Made by a program: the position numbers and the translations under genes. Positions 33,595 through 46,262 of a DNA stretch of 64,000 nucleotides are shown here, one piece after another. The stretch covers positions 3,156,195 to 3,220,194 of the forward strand of contig KV748180.1 of the NCBI GenBank assembly GCA_001692895.1. The letters are read 5' to 3'. This DNA is from Cenococcum geophilum 1.58 (taxonomy: Eukaryota; Ascomycota; Dothideomycetes; Gloniales; Gloniaceae). Within the stretch, counting starts at the first letter, position 1; every line of letters begins with the position of its first letter. Under the pieces are notes generated by a model. It was given only the letters and a program-made list of their open reading frames with translations. It searched no databases and was not told the origin of the DNA.

Positions 33595-33950
33595 GCACGT
33601 TAAGAAATATACAGTTAGCTTTTAAAGTTATTAAGTAGGTTAACTGCGTGTTAAAGGATATATAGTTAGCTTTTAAAGTTGTTAAGTAGGTTAACTGCAT
33701 ATTAAGTTAGTTAAATTGTATGTTAAGTAGGTTAACTGCGTGTTAAGTTAGTTAAATTGCATATTAAGTAGGTTAACTGCGTGTTAAGTTAGTTAAATTG
33801 CATATTAAGTAGGTTAACTGCGTGTTAAGTTAGTTAAATTACATGTTAAGTAGGTTAACTGCGTGTTAAGTTAGTTAAATTGTATATTAAGTAGGTTAAC
33901 TACGTGTTAAGTTAGTTAATTGCGTGTCGAGTTAGTTAAATTGCATGTTA
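33595..33950 (+). repeat. 41-bp satellite with 51-bp leader units
   Basis: Two 51-bp units share their last 20 bp (TTAAGTAGGTTAACTGCGTG) with the 41-bp units that follow. Each 41-bp unit is a 21-bp half (TTAAGTTAGTTAAATTGCAT and one more base) plus that 20-bp half; about six copies. The nested structure suggests stepwise expansion. Confidence 0.8.
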
Positions 33951-36900
33951 ATTACGCGAAACGCGAAAACCAAAGTCTACTTAAATCTCATCCTGCGAAT
34001 ATTTTCCCGATAATATAAGTTAAGTAGAATAATAGGGCGCTTATGGTATAGTATAAACAGGGACTTAAAGTAAAAGTCTAGGACGTAATTATTCTAATAG
34101 AAGATGCGGACACCCTTAGGGAATTAATAGATTAAGTGATTAAGATTAATAATAGGATCTTCTAAAGGGAACAGGCTAAAAGAGGCTAGGATAGAGTTCT
34201 ATAGTTATATAAGGCGTAGAGTACGCAATAACTAAAGTTAAATTAGAAACTATAGTATAGCGCAAAGCTAATAAACCTAAGTAGTACTAAGGAAACCTAT
34301 AAGAGATAGGGAAAACAGCTATAGAAACCCAGAAGTTAAGGATTAAGTAATTAAAGGACTAAGAAGTATAGGCTAAACTAAGGATCTTAATAGCAGAAGA
34401 CGTTTAAGCGGACTCTATAGCAAAAGTAATACTTTAAAAACGAAGCTTATATAAATTACGGAAAATAGGGTTATTTTGCCAGAGACTATAAAAATGGTTG
34501 GAGTTACTACGTAGTAAAGGGAACTAGATTAATAGCATATAATATATATATATATAGAGGGATAATAGTATACTACGAGAAATAAAAGAATGTTTAATCC
34601 AAAGTTTTACGTTTTGTTATAATAACGTATACTAAGTTTATAAAGACGCTAAGTACGGCGTAAGCTATTAGCTATAAAAGCCAGAGTTAAAAGGACTTAA
34701 GGGAATTATAGAGTTAGATAAAGAATAAGATTAACTCTATAAGCTAGATTAAGATATTATAGCAATATATAGATAAAGATTAGTAACAATAATAATAGAG
34801 TTAAAGTACTTATTAATTACTAGTAATAAGGGAAAAAAGGGAACTAACTAGAAGTATCTAAACCTTAATAACGTAATAGAAGTAGAGACTGAAACCGCTA
34901 TAGAGTAAGGTTTAGTAACGGGTATTATAATACTATTAAATACGGTATCCATTACTTTATAAAATGGAAGGAGTAATATCTATAGGCGATTAAATAAGCA
35001 GACAACTGCTAGTACTAGCTTACCACTTAATAAAGGTAAAAGGCTAAAGGCTTAAGATTTTTAAGATAAGATAAAAGATAACTAAGATTTTTAAGACGAG
35101 ATAAGGCACGCTTAAGGACCTATAACGGACGATAACTGATAGAGTAGAGTAACGGCTTAGTTTAGTAATATATAAATAAGCCTAGGACGAAGTTTCCTAA
35201 AGGTATAAGATTCTTAAAGTAAGATAAATAAGATTTAAGACTCTTAAGATAAGATAAGAACACTAGTAAAGCCTAGTTAGACTAAGGCTAAAATATAGCT
35301 TAAGAAAAAAGCAAGCTTAGGATTAAAGAATCCAAGGGACTAAGAATTTGGAGTATAAATAAGGACACCCGTAAGTAAAAAGTAAGAGGCTTTACTATAG
35401 ATTAGAGAATCTACAGTATAAACAGCGGTTAGACTAGGAGATAGATATATAGACCTAGAGGACTTACTAGGGGAATATAGCATTTAGCCTAAAGATTAAA
35501 AAGTTAATACTACAATTAAGAAGTAAGAGAACTTTAAGGATCTAATTACGAGACGCAAATAATAAGAAACTATAGACGAATTTAGAGTAAGAATCTTTAT
35601 ATAGTAAGAATAGAAACTAAATATAAGATCTAGTATAATAAGTTGTATATAAGACAGAGTACTAGTATAAAGAATTACTAATAGACCTAAAATAGGCACG
35701 CTAAGAGTTAAGTGGCTTATTAAACTAGAAAATAAAGAGGATCTAGGGATTCTAACTAGGTTTAAGGAACGGCATATAAAGGGCTATTACAATATAGTAA
35801 TAAAAAGATGCTTCCTTATAGATAGGCCGTATACACTCTAATAGCTATACTAAAGGTGGTATAGGCAGAGATATAATAACGAGTGGGAAGATTTCTATAT
35901 ATAGTTAGACGAGAAAGTTATCTAAAACCACCTAATTATGGAAAAGGTAATAAATTATATTAAGGGAGCCTTAATTATAACGTTAAAGAATCTAAAGAAA
36001 TAATTAAAGGATTAGAGAAGCGAAAGACGTATCTTAGTACCTATAAATAAAGTCGCAATGTTTAGATTAATATAATAGAAGTTTAAACTTAAGAATAAAG
36101 ATAAGTTAAGAGTTAACCCAAGACACCTAGTATACTATATGCTATTATGGATTATATATATAGACGATATATATAAGATGCATAAAAACCCAAAAGAAAG
36201 GAACCGGAAATACCCTATAAGGACATATTAGGCGCTAAATAAGCGATAATATAGGAATACTAAGTATATATACGGCTAGTATCTAGTAGAAGTTTAAGAG
36301 TTAGGAGACTTAATACTTTAACTAAAAAGATTCCTTATGGAAGAATACTTAGACAGATAGTGGTAATAGGAATACTTAGAGAATATATATCTATAGTATA
36401 TTAAGGACAAAAAGCGAATAAAGTATTAGCTAAAGAATAAGTTAAGTATATAAGGATCTAGCAGCTAATAGTTAGGAAAAGTAGAGGCCTATAGGACCAA
36501 AGGGAGCTAGTGGTAGAGCCTTAGACCCTTAAAGAAATTTAAAAATAATACCTAAATTTATAAATTAAATAGCAAGATCGACAGTTTAAAGTATTAGTAG
36601 ATAGTAGAGTAATAAGGAACCATATCTTATTAATAGCAGTTAAAAGAATAGGGCTACTATATAGATAGAAAGAGTACCTATATCTACTAATTACAATCTT
36701 AGGAGATCCGATAGTCTATAAAGGAGGCACTATTAATCTTAAAATAGGACCTATTTAAATAACCATTAAAGGAAGATAGATTAAAATGTCTTTTAATATA
36801 TTACTATTGGGGAATAATAAGGTAGTATTAGGAATACCTTAGTTATAGGAATACAATCCAAAAATCAATTAGGTTATAGGTTAGGTCAATATTAGAGATA

Positions 36901-39228
36901 CTTAACGCCGTAAAACGTAATAATAAGCTAAGATGGTATAGTACTAAATAGGGGCAACCTATAAAGAAATAGATAAAGGACTAAGCTATATACTAAAGAG
37001 ATACTATAAGTACGGCAAGAAACTATAGTCACTAGAAAGTAAAAAGCTATTAGAGTATACAGCATAGGACTATAAGATAGAATTAGAATTAGGAGTAAGT
37101 CTAAAATTCTTTCCAATCTATAAGCTTACTAAAGAAGAAGGGAAAGCACTAAAGGAGTTTATTTAAGAGAACTTATAAAAGGGATATATTAAACCATCGT
37201 AGTTATTAGTAGGTTATCCAGTACTATTCATACTAAAGAAAAACGAAAAACTTAGACTATGCATCAACTATAGGTAGTTAAATAGCATTACTAGAAAGGA
37301 TAGGTATTCTTTACCCTTAATTAGCGAAATTTAAGATAGGATTAGTAACGTATAAATCTTTACAAAGATAGATTTAAGATAGGCGTACTATTAGATTAAG
37401 ATTAAAAAAGGCAATAAATAAAAGGCAGCCTTTAGGTTAAAGGAAGGACTATATAAGCTATTAGTAATATAGTTTAGACTTATAAAATGTACTAGCAACG
37501 TTTTAGAAACGTATTAATAATATATTAAGAAAGCACTCAGACGAATTTGTTATAGTATATCTTAATAATATTATTATTTACTTAATAAGTAAGGAAGAAT
37601 ATAGAGAATACGTTAAATGGGTTTTAAAGAGACTATAAGAAGAACAGATGCTAGTAGTAATTAAGAAATATAAGTTCTTTACTAGGAAGACAGATTTCGT
37701 TAAATTTATTATTAAACTAGGCCAACTTAGTATAGATCTAAAGAAGATTAAGGCTATAGTAAATTAATAAGAACTAGAGAACGTTATATAATTAAGGTTA
37801 TTTTTAGGGGTTTGCAATTACTACAGGAGGTTTATAGCTTAATAGTTAAAGGATATTAAGCCATTTATAAGGTTAATAAAGAAAGAAGAACCTTAGGTAT
37901 AGGGAGAGAAGTAAAGGAAACTATTTAAGGAGGTTAAGAAGTTGTTTACTTAGGACCTAATCCTTAAAATCTACTAACTAAAACTAAAGATAGTGGTTAA
38001 AACGGATATATTAAACTTTATACTAGGGGTATACTTCCTATAAAAATATAAAGACGGATGGCACCTAGTAGTATACTATAGTTGGAAGATAACACCACTA
38101 GAACTAAACTATAACATCTATAACAAGGAGTTATTAGGTATAGTTACAGCACTTTAGAAATAGAGAGCATTCTTATAAGGCATAGAGAAGCTATTAATAG
38201 TTAAGATAGATTATAAGAACCTAACGGGGTTCCTAATAATAAAAGAACTTAATTAGAGATAAGTTAGATAGGCAGAAATACTTATAGAATATTATTTTAA
38301 GATTTAGTATACTAAGGGTATAGATAACGCACGAGCAGATACTCTAAGTAAAAAGGCTAAACTATAAAATAATAAGAAGCTATTAGGGGCTCTACTACAA
38401 AAGGACACAGACGGATTAATTAGATATAATTATCCGAAAATTATAGTAATAAAACAAATAGTTAGACCCATAAATTACTAAAGAATAACTAGTTATAAAG
38501 GATTTAAGACGCATAGGCAGAGGATTAGGACTTAGAGTAGTATAAAAACTAAGAAGTAATATACGTACCTAAAAATATTATAAAAGAGTTTATTAAGTTA
38601 TTCTACAGGGGATTAACTTAAGGATATAATGGAGCTATAGGCCTAGTATTAAGACTCTAAGAGGAGTATATTATTAATAGAATCTAGGGACTAGTAAAAT
38701 AAGTTATAAAGAAATATCTAAATTGCTAAAGGAATAAACTAACGAGATATAAGCTATATGGAGGGCTACAACCTATTAAAATACTGGAGAGACCATAGGA
38801 GGTTATATTATAGGACTTTATCATAAAGTTGCTAAAATTAAAAGATCCTATTACCGGACAAGATTACGATGTAATTTTAGTAATAGTAGATAAGCTAATA
38901 AAGTAGGGATACTTTATAGTATACACGGAAGAAATCTTAGCGGAAGATATCGCTAGAATCTATATTAAAGAAGTATTTATAAGATATAGAGCACTAAGTA
39001 AGATTATATTAGATAGGGATCTAAGATTTATAGCAGCATTCTAGGAGGTGTTTTTAGTAGAATAAGGAGTTTAAGTAGTAACTTCTACTGTATATTATCC
39101 GCAGACGGACGGTTAAATGGAAAGACTAAATTAGACACTAAAACAGTATCTAAAATACTATATTAATTATATATAGAATAATTAGGTATTATTATTACTA
39201 GTTATATAGTTTGTATATAATATAACAC

Positions 39229-40735
39229 AAAGGAACACCAAAAGCGAGATCCGACCCATACTGTCCTATGGGGGTTCCTTTCCGTCTTATCTTGTCCGTA
39301 CGGTTAAGCTGAGAGTGAGGATCTCGTCTGTTACTGATGCAGCGGCGTTACGTCGTGGCTAGAGGGCGCTTTCAAATGCGTCGTCCTTAACGCCGTTAGA
39401 ACAGCAGAGTTTTCGCGGGTCTTGGCGCTTGTTAACAACATAAGGCAACTTATTAAGAATAGAGGAATGGTCTTAAAAACTACCTAACGTCTCTCTACCT
39501 AGGCGCCGACCTAGGGCCACAAGCCAGCGCTTATATTTGCTGGTAGAAGTAATAGGAATTTAAGGAGACGACAGGGCACCTCTGTACTTATTCCGCTCTA
39601 AGACTATACCTATAGCAAGGGCACAGGAAGAATCTTAACACTATTAACTATATTTAGCGACGTTAATCCTCCCTTTCTACGCAGCGGCGTTAACCTTTCT
39701 CTAGGTGGTAACGTTAATCTAGAACGGACTAAGAAAAGAGCTGGGGGCACCCTTCTCTAGGCGGCGACGTTAATCCAGAACGGATTAAGAAAGAGCTAGG
39801 ACGAACCTATATAGGCAGGCTAGAACGGACTTAGATGCAGGTATTGGTTAAGATGGGAGGACAACAAGTTTAGTTAGTAGGCGGCTAAGGGACGGTAGCT
39901 GCGCGGCGTTAAGTTATTATGGGCCCACGCCTGCAAGACACGGTTGGCCTATCGTCATAAGAGCGTTATAGGTAACGCGAAGCAGCCAACGGCTGTGGGG
40001 CGTAGTATATAATAGCAGCGACGGACGACTCTAGGAACCTTACCCCTTTACTAGGCTCTAACTCCTAGTGGACCTGTCTTAAAGGAAGGATTAATACCTT
40101 ATCGACGACACTGTTTATATAGCCTAAAAGGACGGATGCGCGTGTCGGTCTATTTAGGCAGGGGTAGGCTGTAAGGATAGGCTTATGGAGCAAATTAGGT
40201 GCACATGGGTAGGAGCTAGCTTTGTCCACCAGCTGCTACGTTAACCGTGGTAAGGAACTAGGCAAGCAGTTTAGGCAAACTTGCTATATATAGTAGTTCT
40301 ATAATGCATATATATTCTAGCCAGCCATCCCAAGCCTTAACGGGCCAGAAGTAACGCCGTGTAATATCACCAGACCGATTAGGGATATAAGGGTCATAGG
40401 GGACACAAGGGAGAGGACGCCCCGTAGGAAGACCCCTATAGACAGCGATAGTAGGCTTAAGACCAGGACAATTAAGAATTAGACTTAATGCGGTAAATAT
40501 AACATTCGTAGCCGACCTATAAAGGGTATATAGCCGACCAGTAAGAATAGGGGAAGAACTGGTAATAATAACAGATTTAGATATAGAAGCGCTAACAGGA
40601 ACACAAGACATGGGAATGGAAAGCTCTATACAAAATAAGTAGTAACTAGGGTGTAAACATAAGAGACAGAAGCTCTAAATATTTTAGAGAAAGTAAAAAC
40701 AGAAGAAGTGAGGAACGAAGGAGAGTTAAAGGACC
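39229..40735 (+). other. LINE 5' region / ORF1 area
   Basis: This is normal-composition sequence upstream of the endonuclease. One plus-strand frame (about 40320-40650) reads GQK, DRLGI, GRGRPVGRPL and ITDLDIEAL with few stops and is probably the end of ORF1, but no RNA-binding or zinc-knuckle motif was recognised. The 117-codon minus-strand frame at 40258-40611 is antisense to it. Confidence 0.4.
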
Positions 40736-40739
40736 CTTA

Positions 40740-43700
40740 CTGGGGGTCCGCTACCTATCTATTATATAGTATAACTGCGGTAATATAAACTACCGCCTTA
40801 TAAGGCCCCTACTAGACAGTCTAGACCTAGAGAAATACTATATCCTTACTATACAAGAACCGTATTATAATACCTTTATATAATCGATATACTGCCCCTA
40901 AGGATTCTAGCTCCTATATAAACTAAAAGCAGCTATACGCGTGTGCTTTATAATTAGTAAGGCTATTAGCCTGTTCTTATAGTTATAGTAGGCAGTTAAC
41001 CTAAATATTATAGTTATAATAATCCAAACATATAGGGGACTGGTATAAATTATTAATATATATAACCCTAGGGTTAAAGGGGTCCCATAAATAGAGAATA
41101 TTATATTAGCAATAAGCTTACTAGAAACCGAAGGTATAGAGTCTATCCTACTAGGAGACATAAACCTCTACCACCCGCGGTAGGGGGGTATCTATATTGC
41201 TGTAGATTAATAGTTAGAGTGCCTACTAAGAGCTATAGATATCTAGGGCCTTAAGCTAGCTACCCCCCCAGGAGTAATTATATAGCAATGAGGCACCGCC
41301 AGAAGTATAATTGACCTTATATTTATGGATAAAGGCCTATACCAGAGACTTAAAAGGTGCAACCCTAAAGAAGAATAGGCACTTACCCTAGACTATATCC
41401 CTATCTAAATACAGCTAGACCTAAATACTAAAGCGTAACTAAATAGAAAAAGATACGCAATAAGGAAGCTTAAGATAAATAGTTTCCTTAATATAGTTAA
41501 ATAANAACTCNAAAACCTAGAAGAAATCCACCTAATACCAAACGAGCGAGGCTTATTGGCCACCCCTAAGGAAATTAACCGAAGACTAGAAAGGATTTAG
41601 GCAGCAATTAAAAATAGGCTAGAAGAGCACTGCCTAATCTTAAAACCGGGCCCCTATATGCAATATATATAGTCTATATAATGCGCAGTTCTGGTTACTA
41701 GTTAATAATAAGCAAGAAGGAAATATATAAGTAGCTATAACCCTAAAGACGAGAGACAATACAAAGATATAAGAAACTAGCTAAAGAATACCCTAAAAAA
41801 AGAAGCAAGGAATAACTAGAGATAGTTTATAAACGAGTATACTTCTAATCTAAGCCTCCCCTATAATAAGGGCCTTTGGGCTATAGTAAAATGGGTAAAA
41901 AAAAAGGCAGGGCGCCTAGTAGAAGACCTATATTTACTACCTCTATAAAGAGTAGGAGAATTACAGGCTATAAATAATAATAATAAGAAGGCAAAGATTC
42001 TTATAGAAAGGTTCTTCCCCTAACTGGCTCTAGTAAACCTTAGTAATATTACGGGCGAAATACTGGTGACTCGCCTGCGGGTTAATAGCGACATAATAAT
42101 AGAGGAAATGGCTAGAACTATTAGCCGCCTTTTAAACAATATAGCACTAGGACTAGATAGAATTCTAAATAAGGCCCTAAAAACCTATAGGCTACTTATA
42201 GCACCTTAGCTTATAGATATAGCTAGAGCATACTTTACTATAGGCTACTACCCGCAACTCGGAAGATCTATAATAACGGTATCCTACAAAAAGAAGGTAA
42301 AGCAGATTACTTAATCTTAGAAAGCTACTGCCCTATTGCCTTAGAAAACACCCTTAGTAAGATCTTAGAAAGGGTAATAGCGGAACATATAGTAGATACG
42401 GTAGAGGAACACGCCCTACTACCACAAAGCTAAATAGGGGTAAGAAAGAACCGCTTAACACTATTAGTACTTACGCTACTCGCTACCACTATTAAATCTA
42501 CATGGGCGATACGAAAGGACTTTATAATATTAATACTTAGCCTAGATATTAGTGGTACCTACGATAATATACCCCATAAGCGTCTCCTGTATATCCTTAG
42601 GGCAAAGGGCTTTTTAGAATAGATTATATAATTTGTCTAAGGGTTTATAGGCCAGAAAGAAACATTACTAGTCTTTAGCGGATACTAGAGCCCCCCTATT
42701 ATAGTTGCAATAGGAATACTATAAGGATTACCCCTCTTACCTATACTCTTCCTTTTCTTTATAAGCAACCTGCTCGACTTTTTTAAGGAAGGGGCGACTT
42801 AGGGGATAGGCTTTGTTAACAATATAAACCTAATTATATACGGGCCAACAGCCGTAGAGAATTACAGAATACTAGAGAAAGCCTATAATACTTATATAGA
42901 ATAGGCAAAATGTTATAGAGTCCAATTCTTACTAGAGAAATACTAGCTAATCTATTTTATAAGAAAACGTAACTAATCTATAGATCTTTAGTATATAATT
43001 CGCATCTAAGGCTTTAGGGGTTAACTAGTTTAGGGCTTAAGGGTATTAGGAGTATAGGTAAATAGTAAGCTCCGGTAGAGCGTATATACGGCGTAAGCGG
43101 CCCGTAAAGGCCAAGTATAGTTTATCGCTTTATCTAGGATTGTTAACTCTATATAGGGTCCATGCTTCTAGAGGTTACGCCTACTATATATAGCAGTTGT
43201 CCGGCTAACCATAATATATAGATCCAGTATTTGGGCCATTAGAGAAACTAAGAAGGGCCCCCCTAAATTACTCCTTAAACTACTTTAAAAGGTCTAGATA
43301 GCCTGCCTCTGGAATATTATAGGCGGGTATAAGCAAACGGCTATAATACTACTTAAGAAGGAATCCAATATTCCCCCTCTATAGTTATATATTAAAGCCG
43401 CTGTAATATAAAGGACGTAAAATAAACGTAACTCTAATATTATAAAGTATATTAAGACACGCCTAAGTAAACTATGGAGGGACCCTAGGGTGCCCTATAG
43501 GAGAATAAACCAACAACCCTAAAGTAGGGAAGAGATATTAGAGAAACAGGTAAAGAAAGTAGAAGAAAAATAGTGCCGCTTTAGAGCCCAGGCCTATATA
43601 GAGGAGGAAGGAAGACGTATAAGAGGTCAGTAAAGATAATAGTAAGATAGAGAAAGGAGCTAAAGTAGAACATATAAAAACGCTAGGAAACTATCTACTA

Positions 43701-44160
43701 TAATGCAATACTGGTTGGACTAACGCTAAAGAGGTAAATGGGAGTTAAAGGTATAGAGGCTAACTTAGGTAAGACGAACCTAAGCTATAGCATGGTTAAT
43801 GCTATGGGGGGTAAATACCCAAGGGCTTTAAGAAGGCCTAATAAAGGCAGAAAATATAATAGCAACACTTTTAAGAATAGGAATAATAGGACTAAAAGAT
43901 TAGCTTTACTGGGTGGGTGTCCTAGTAGGTAGCCTAAGATGCAAATGTGGCTAGCCAAGACAGACACCAAAACATGTAATACTGCTATACCCCCTACGTA
44001 CTAATTAAGAAACAATGCTCTTAGTAGCTAGCATAGAGAACTATAATACACTGCTCTTAATATAAAAAGGCCTTAAGGCGGTCACCTAGTGGCTTATTAG
44101 TTAAAATATACTAAATTAGTTCCGGGTTATAAGGGAAATGGTAATAAAAGGTAAGGGGGC
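40740..44160 (+). pseudogene. LINE ORF2: endonuclease-reverse transcriptase
   Basis: The endonuclease reads LEKYYILTIQEPYYNTF (about 40825), RVCFIISKAI, IYNPRVKG and LLGDINLYHP, with TPPGVII near 41270. Reverse transcriptase: IALENTLSKILERVIAEHIV, LSLDISGTYDNIPHKRL (about 42540) and FVNNINLI (about 42812). The last should be FVDD in an active enzyme; both changes are G-to-A, as RIP on the opposite strand gives. The C-terminal region matches the LINE pattern of WLARPDTKT and WLI near the end (about 43930-44110). Many TAG/TAA stops. No RNase H domain was recognised. It copied its own RNA at nicked target DNA when active. Confidence 0.8.
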
Positions 44161-45842
44161 AAGCAGCAGGTGCCCCCTAGTAACTCTATAGTAGTAGAGT
44201 AATAGTTTATAATACTAGCGCGTCTATAGGCTTGTTACGGCAGTAGTAGTTCCTAAGAAGGTTAAACAGTAAGGTAGTAGAGCACTATAGGCGACTTATA
44301 GGCGCTAAGTAGGCGAGTCCCAAAAGGCGGGGAGATAGATCACGGGGTTTTCTTATTTTTCTTAAATAGAGTTTTCTCCCCATATATAAATAAGGAGTAG
44401 TCCGTGTGGGCCCAATAGGGATCCAAATCGGACGTTAAGCAATGAATTATTATTATTATTATTATATAATATAACACCTTAAGAAGAAATGGGAATATTA
44501 CTATTTAAGGCAAATTATAGATATAAGCTAAGAACATCGTTATCGCTACAATAAGTAAAGAAAACGAGTAGTATAGCTAAGTAAAGAATGGAGATACTAA
44601 TAAATCTTTATATAAACCTCACGAAAATAGCAAAAGTGGTATAGCAAAGAATAAAAAAGTACTATAACGCTAAGAGATCTAAGGGACTAGATCTTAAGGA
44701 GGGAGATAAAGTATAGCTACTATATAAAAATTTTAAGAGTTAATAACTAAGTAAGAAGTTAGATTACGTTAGACTAGGACCTTTTAAATTTTAAAATTTT
44801 TTTTATTAGCTATATTTAAGCTAAACCTATTAGCTAAAATAAAGATCTACCCTATATAACGCATTACAATGCTAGAGCTAGCATATGAGAATATTAAGCC
44901 ACTAGTTTATAAAGCAGACACGTATAGAGGATAAGAAGAAGATAAATAGTAAGTTTTAAAGATTATTAATTATAAAAGCGTTAATAATAAAATATAGTAT
45001 AAAGTAAAGTGGATAGGCTACAATAAGACTACCTAGGAGCTACTAGAAAATTTAAAGAACGCTATAGGAAAGGTATAGGAGTATTAAAAGAGAAAAGGTT
45101 AGGTAGTATTAATAAAGAAGGATTACTAAAGAACGAACTACCTAAGGGGGATATAGGAAGAACGATTACCAAGCTATTTAGAGTTATTCCCTTCTCTATT
45201 AAAGGAGAATCTGTTCTTTTATTACTAAGTTCCTATAAACCTTATTCTATAAGTTTTTACTCTTTAAAACGAACCTTTTTATAAACTTTCTTAAGACGGA
45301 TTAACTAAGCAGACGCAGTAAGACGAGAATTAAGGGCGCGTTGCTAAGTATTAGCAGCCTTCTTTTTAGCGTTATAAGAATAATAAAGTTTAGTAAAAGT
45401 AACTAAAAGCTTATCGTTAAGCTTTATAGTAGTAAATTAAATACAAGACCCTATAATAGATTACTTAGGGGACTTAAAGACTATTTAGAGTAATAAGGCG
45501 TATATATTTAGTGTCGGAAACGGAACGAATATTATAAGATAATTAAACGTTTAACTTAGCGCACTTTAAATAAGAGGATAGTTATTGGGAGGAAGGACTC
45601 GCTAACGCAATATAAACTAACCCCTTTTTCGCATAACGAGAATATAGAAATAGTATTATCTTACTAAGAAATAATATTATAGCAACGGTATAGGACTAAC
45701 AAGCTATAAAAGAAGAAGAAGGTGCTTTAAGTATTATAAGTAATAATATTAACCGAGTTAATTAAATAGATATTATACCTCTAATAAACAACCTAGAGAT
45801 ACTAAGTATCTTTAAGGACGAAGATAAAGAGGAGGGAGATAG

Positions 45843-46262
45843 TGTTATAGACGCTTTAAGTACAATATTATAACTACTTAGAGAAGAGTTAGAAGAAGCT
45901 AGTTAATTAATATAAACATGGTTTAAGATAAAACCTATAGAACTATATAACAAGGAATAGTAAGCAGAGTTATGTAATATAATCTGTGTAATCTATATAA
46001 TTTATAAGATCTATTACGGAGCGAATAGAGTAGATAGAGTAGACAGAGCGACAACTTTCTTAGGAGTATGGTTATATATTTAAGGACCCTTAGTCCCTAC
46101 CTAGATAGTTCCTTCCTTATAGTAATTCTTAGAATACAATTAGAGTTAATCTATTAGGCAACCACTCCACCAGTTATTATTATTGTTGTTAACTTATCTG
46201 TATCTATATACCTAGCCCATTAATAGGACCCACTGTAGTATAAGCTATAAGGTTCTGTTACA
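45843..46262 (+). repeat. 3' LTR of E2
   Basis: 420 bp, pairs with 22347-22766, and is followed by TTAAT and then by Copia D protease sequence. Confidence 0.9.

Larger units (their letters stand above)
31369..34013. mobile_element. 2.6-kb tandem-repeat block inserted in E2
   Basis: This block interrupts E2 gag; the matching site in E3 (about 23970) is uninterrupted, so it is an insertion. Its ends form a short imperfect inverted repeat: left CATCGGCAAAATATAG, right (complement) TTATCGGGAAAATATTCG. TAT stands on both sides (31366-31368, 34014-34016), but comparison with E3 leaves a 1-2 bp ambiguity, so the duplication is not certain. Inside are six different tandem arrays (units 11, about 4, 20, 12, 11 and 41 bp) and no coding frame. 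It may be a non-autonomous DNA transposon that has accumulated satellites. Confidence 0.6.
39229..44462 (+). mobile_element. LINE (non-LTR retrotransposon), apparently full length
   Basis: A 5,234-bp element inserted in the E2 integrase, flanked by a 15-bp duplication (TATATAATATAACAC at 39214-39228 and 44463-44477) and ending in a TTA/TAT-repeat tail. It has a 5' region of normal composition (39229 to about 40700), then ORF2 with an AP-type endonuclease, reverse transcriptase and a C-terminal Cys-rich segment. It is homologous to the fragments at 1-1221 and 62666-63970. Two N bases occur at about 41505-41511. Confidence 0.88.
22347..46262 (+). mobile_element. Gypsy-A chromovirus E2 (split by three insertions)
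   Basis: The ends are defined by 420-bp LTRs (22347-22766 and 45843-46262) and a TTAAT duplication (22342-22346, 46263-46267). Internal parts: gag start at about 22808 (MPPKAATITP), gag continued at 30929-31368 and 34014 onward, protease (about 36590), reverse transcriptase (about 37190-37580), RNase H, integrase (about 38770-39228, continued from 44478) and chromodomain (about 44950-45090). Interruptions: element E3 (22937-30923), a tandem-repeat block (31369-34013) and a LINE (39229-44462). Many breaks; strongly RIP-like composition. Removing the insertions gives a length close to E3. Confidence 0.88.

Noticed and set aside
31495-33950. CRISPR array
   Set aside because: The repeats are contiguous or interlocked with no unique spacers of constant length, and the genome is eukaryotic.
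31369-34013. Helitron
   Set aside because: The left edge could be read as TC, but the right end lacks CTRR and an adjacent hairpin, and the ends form an inverted repeat instead.
43738-43970. Open frames on both strands, with matching ones at 63055-63484
   Set aside because: They are out-of-frame or antisense segments of the LINE ORF2 C-terminal region, repeated because the LINE is repeated.
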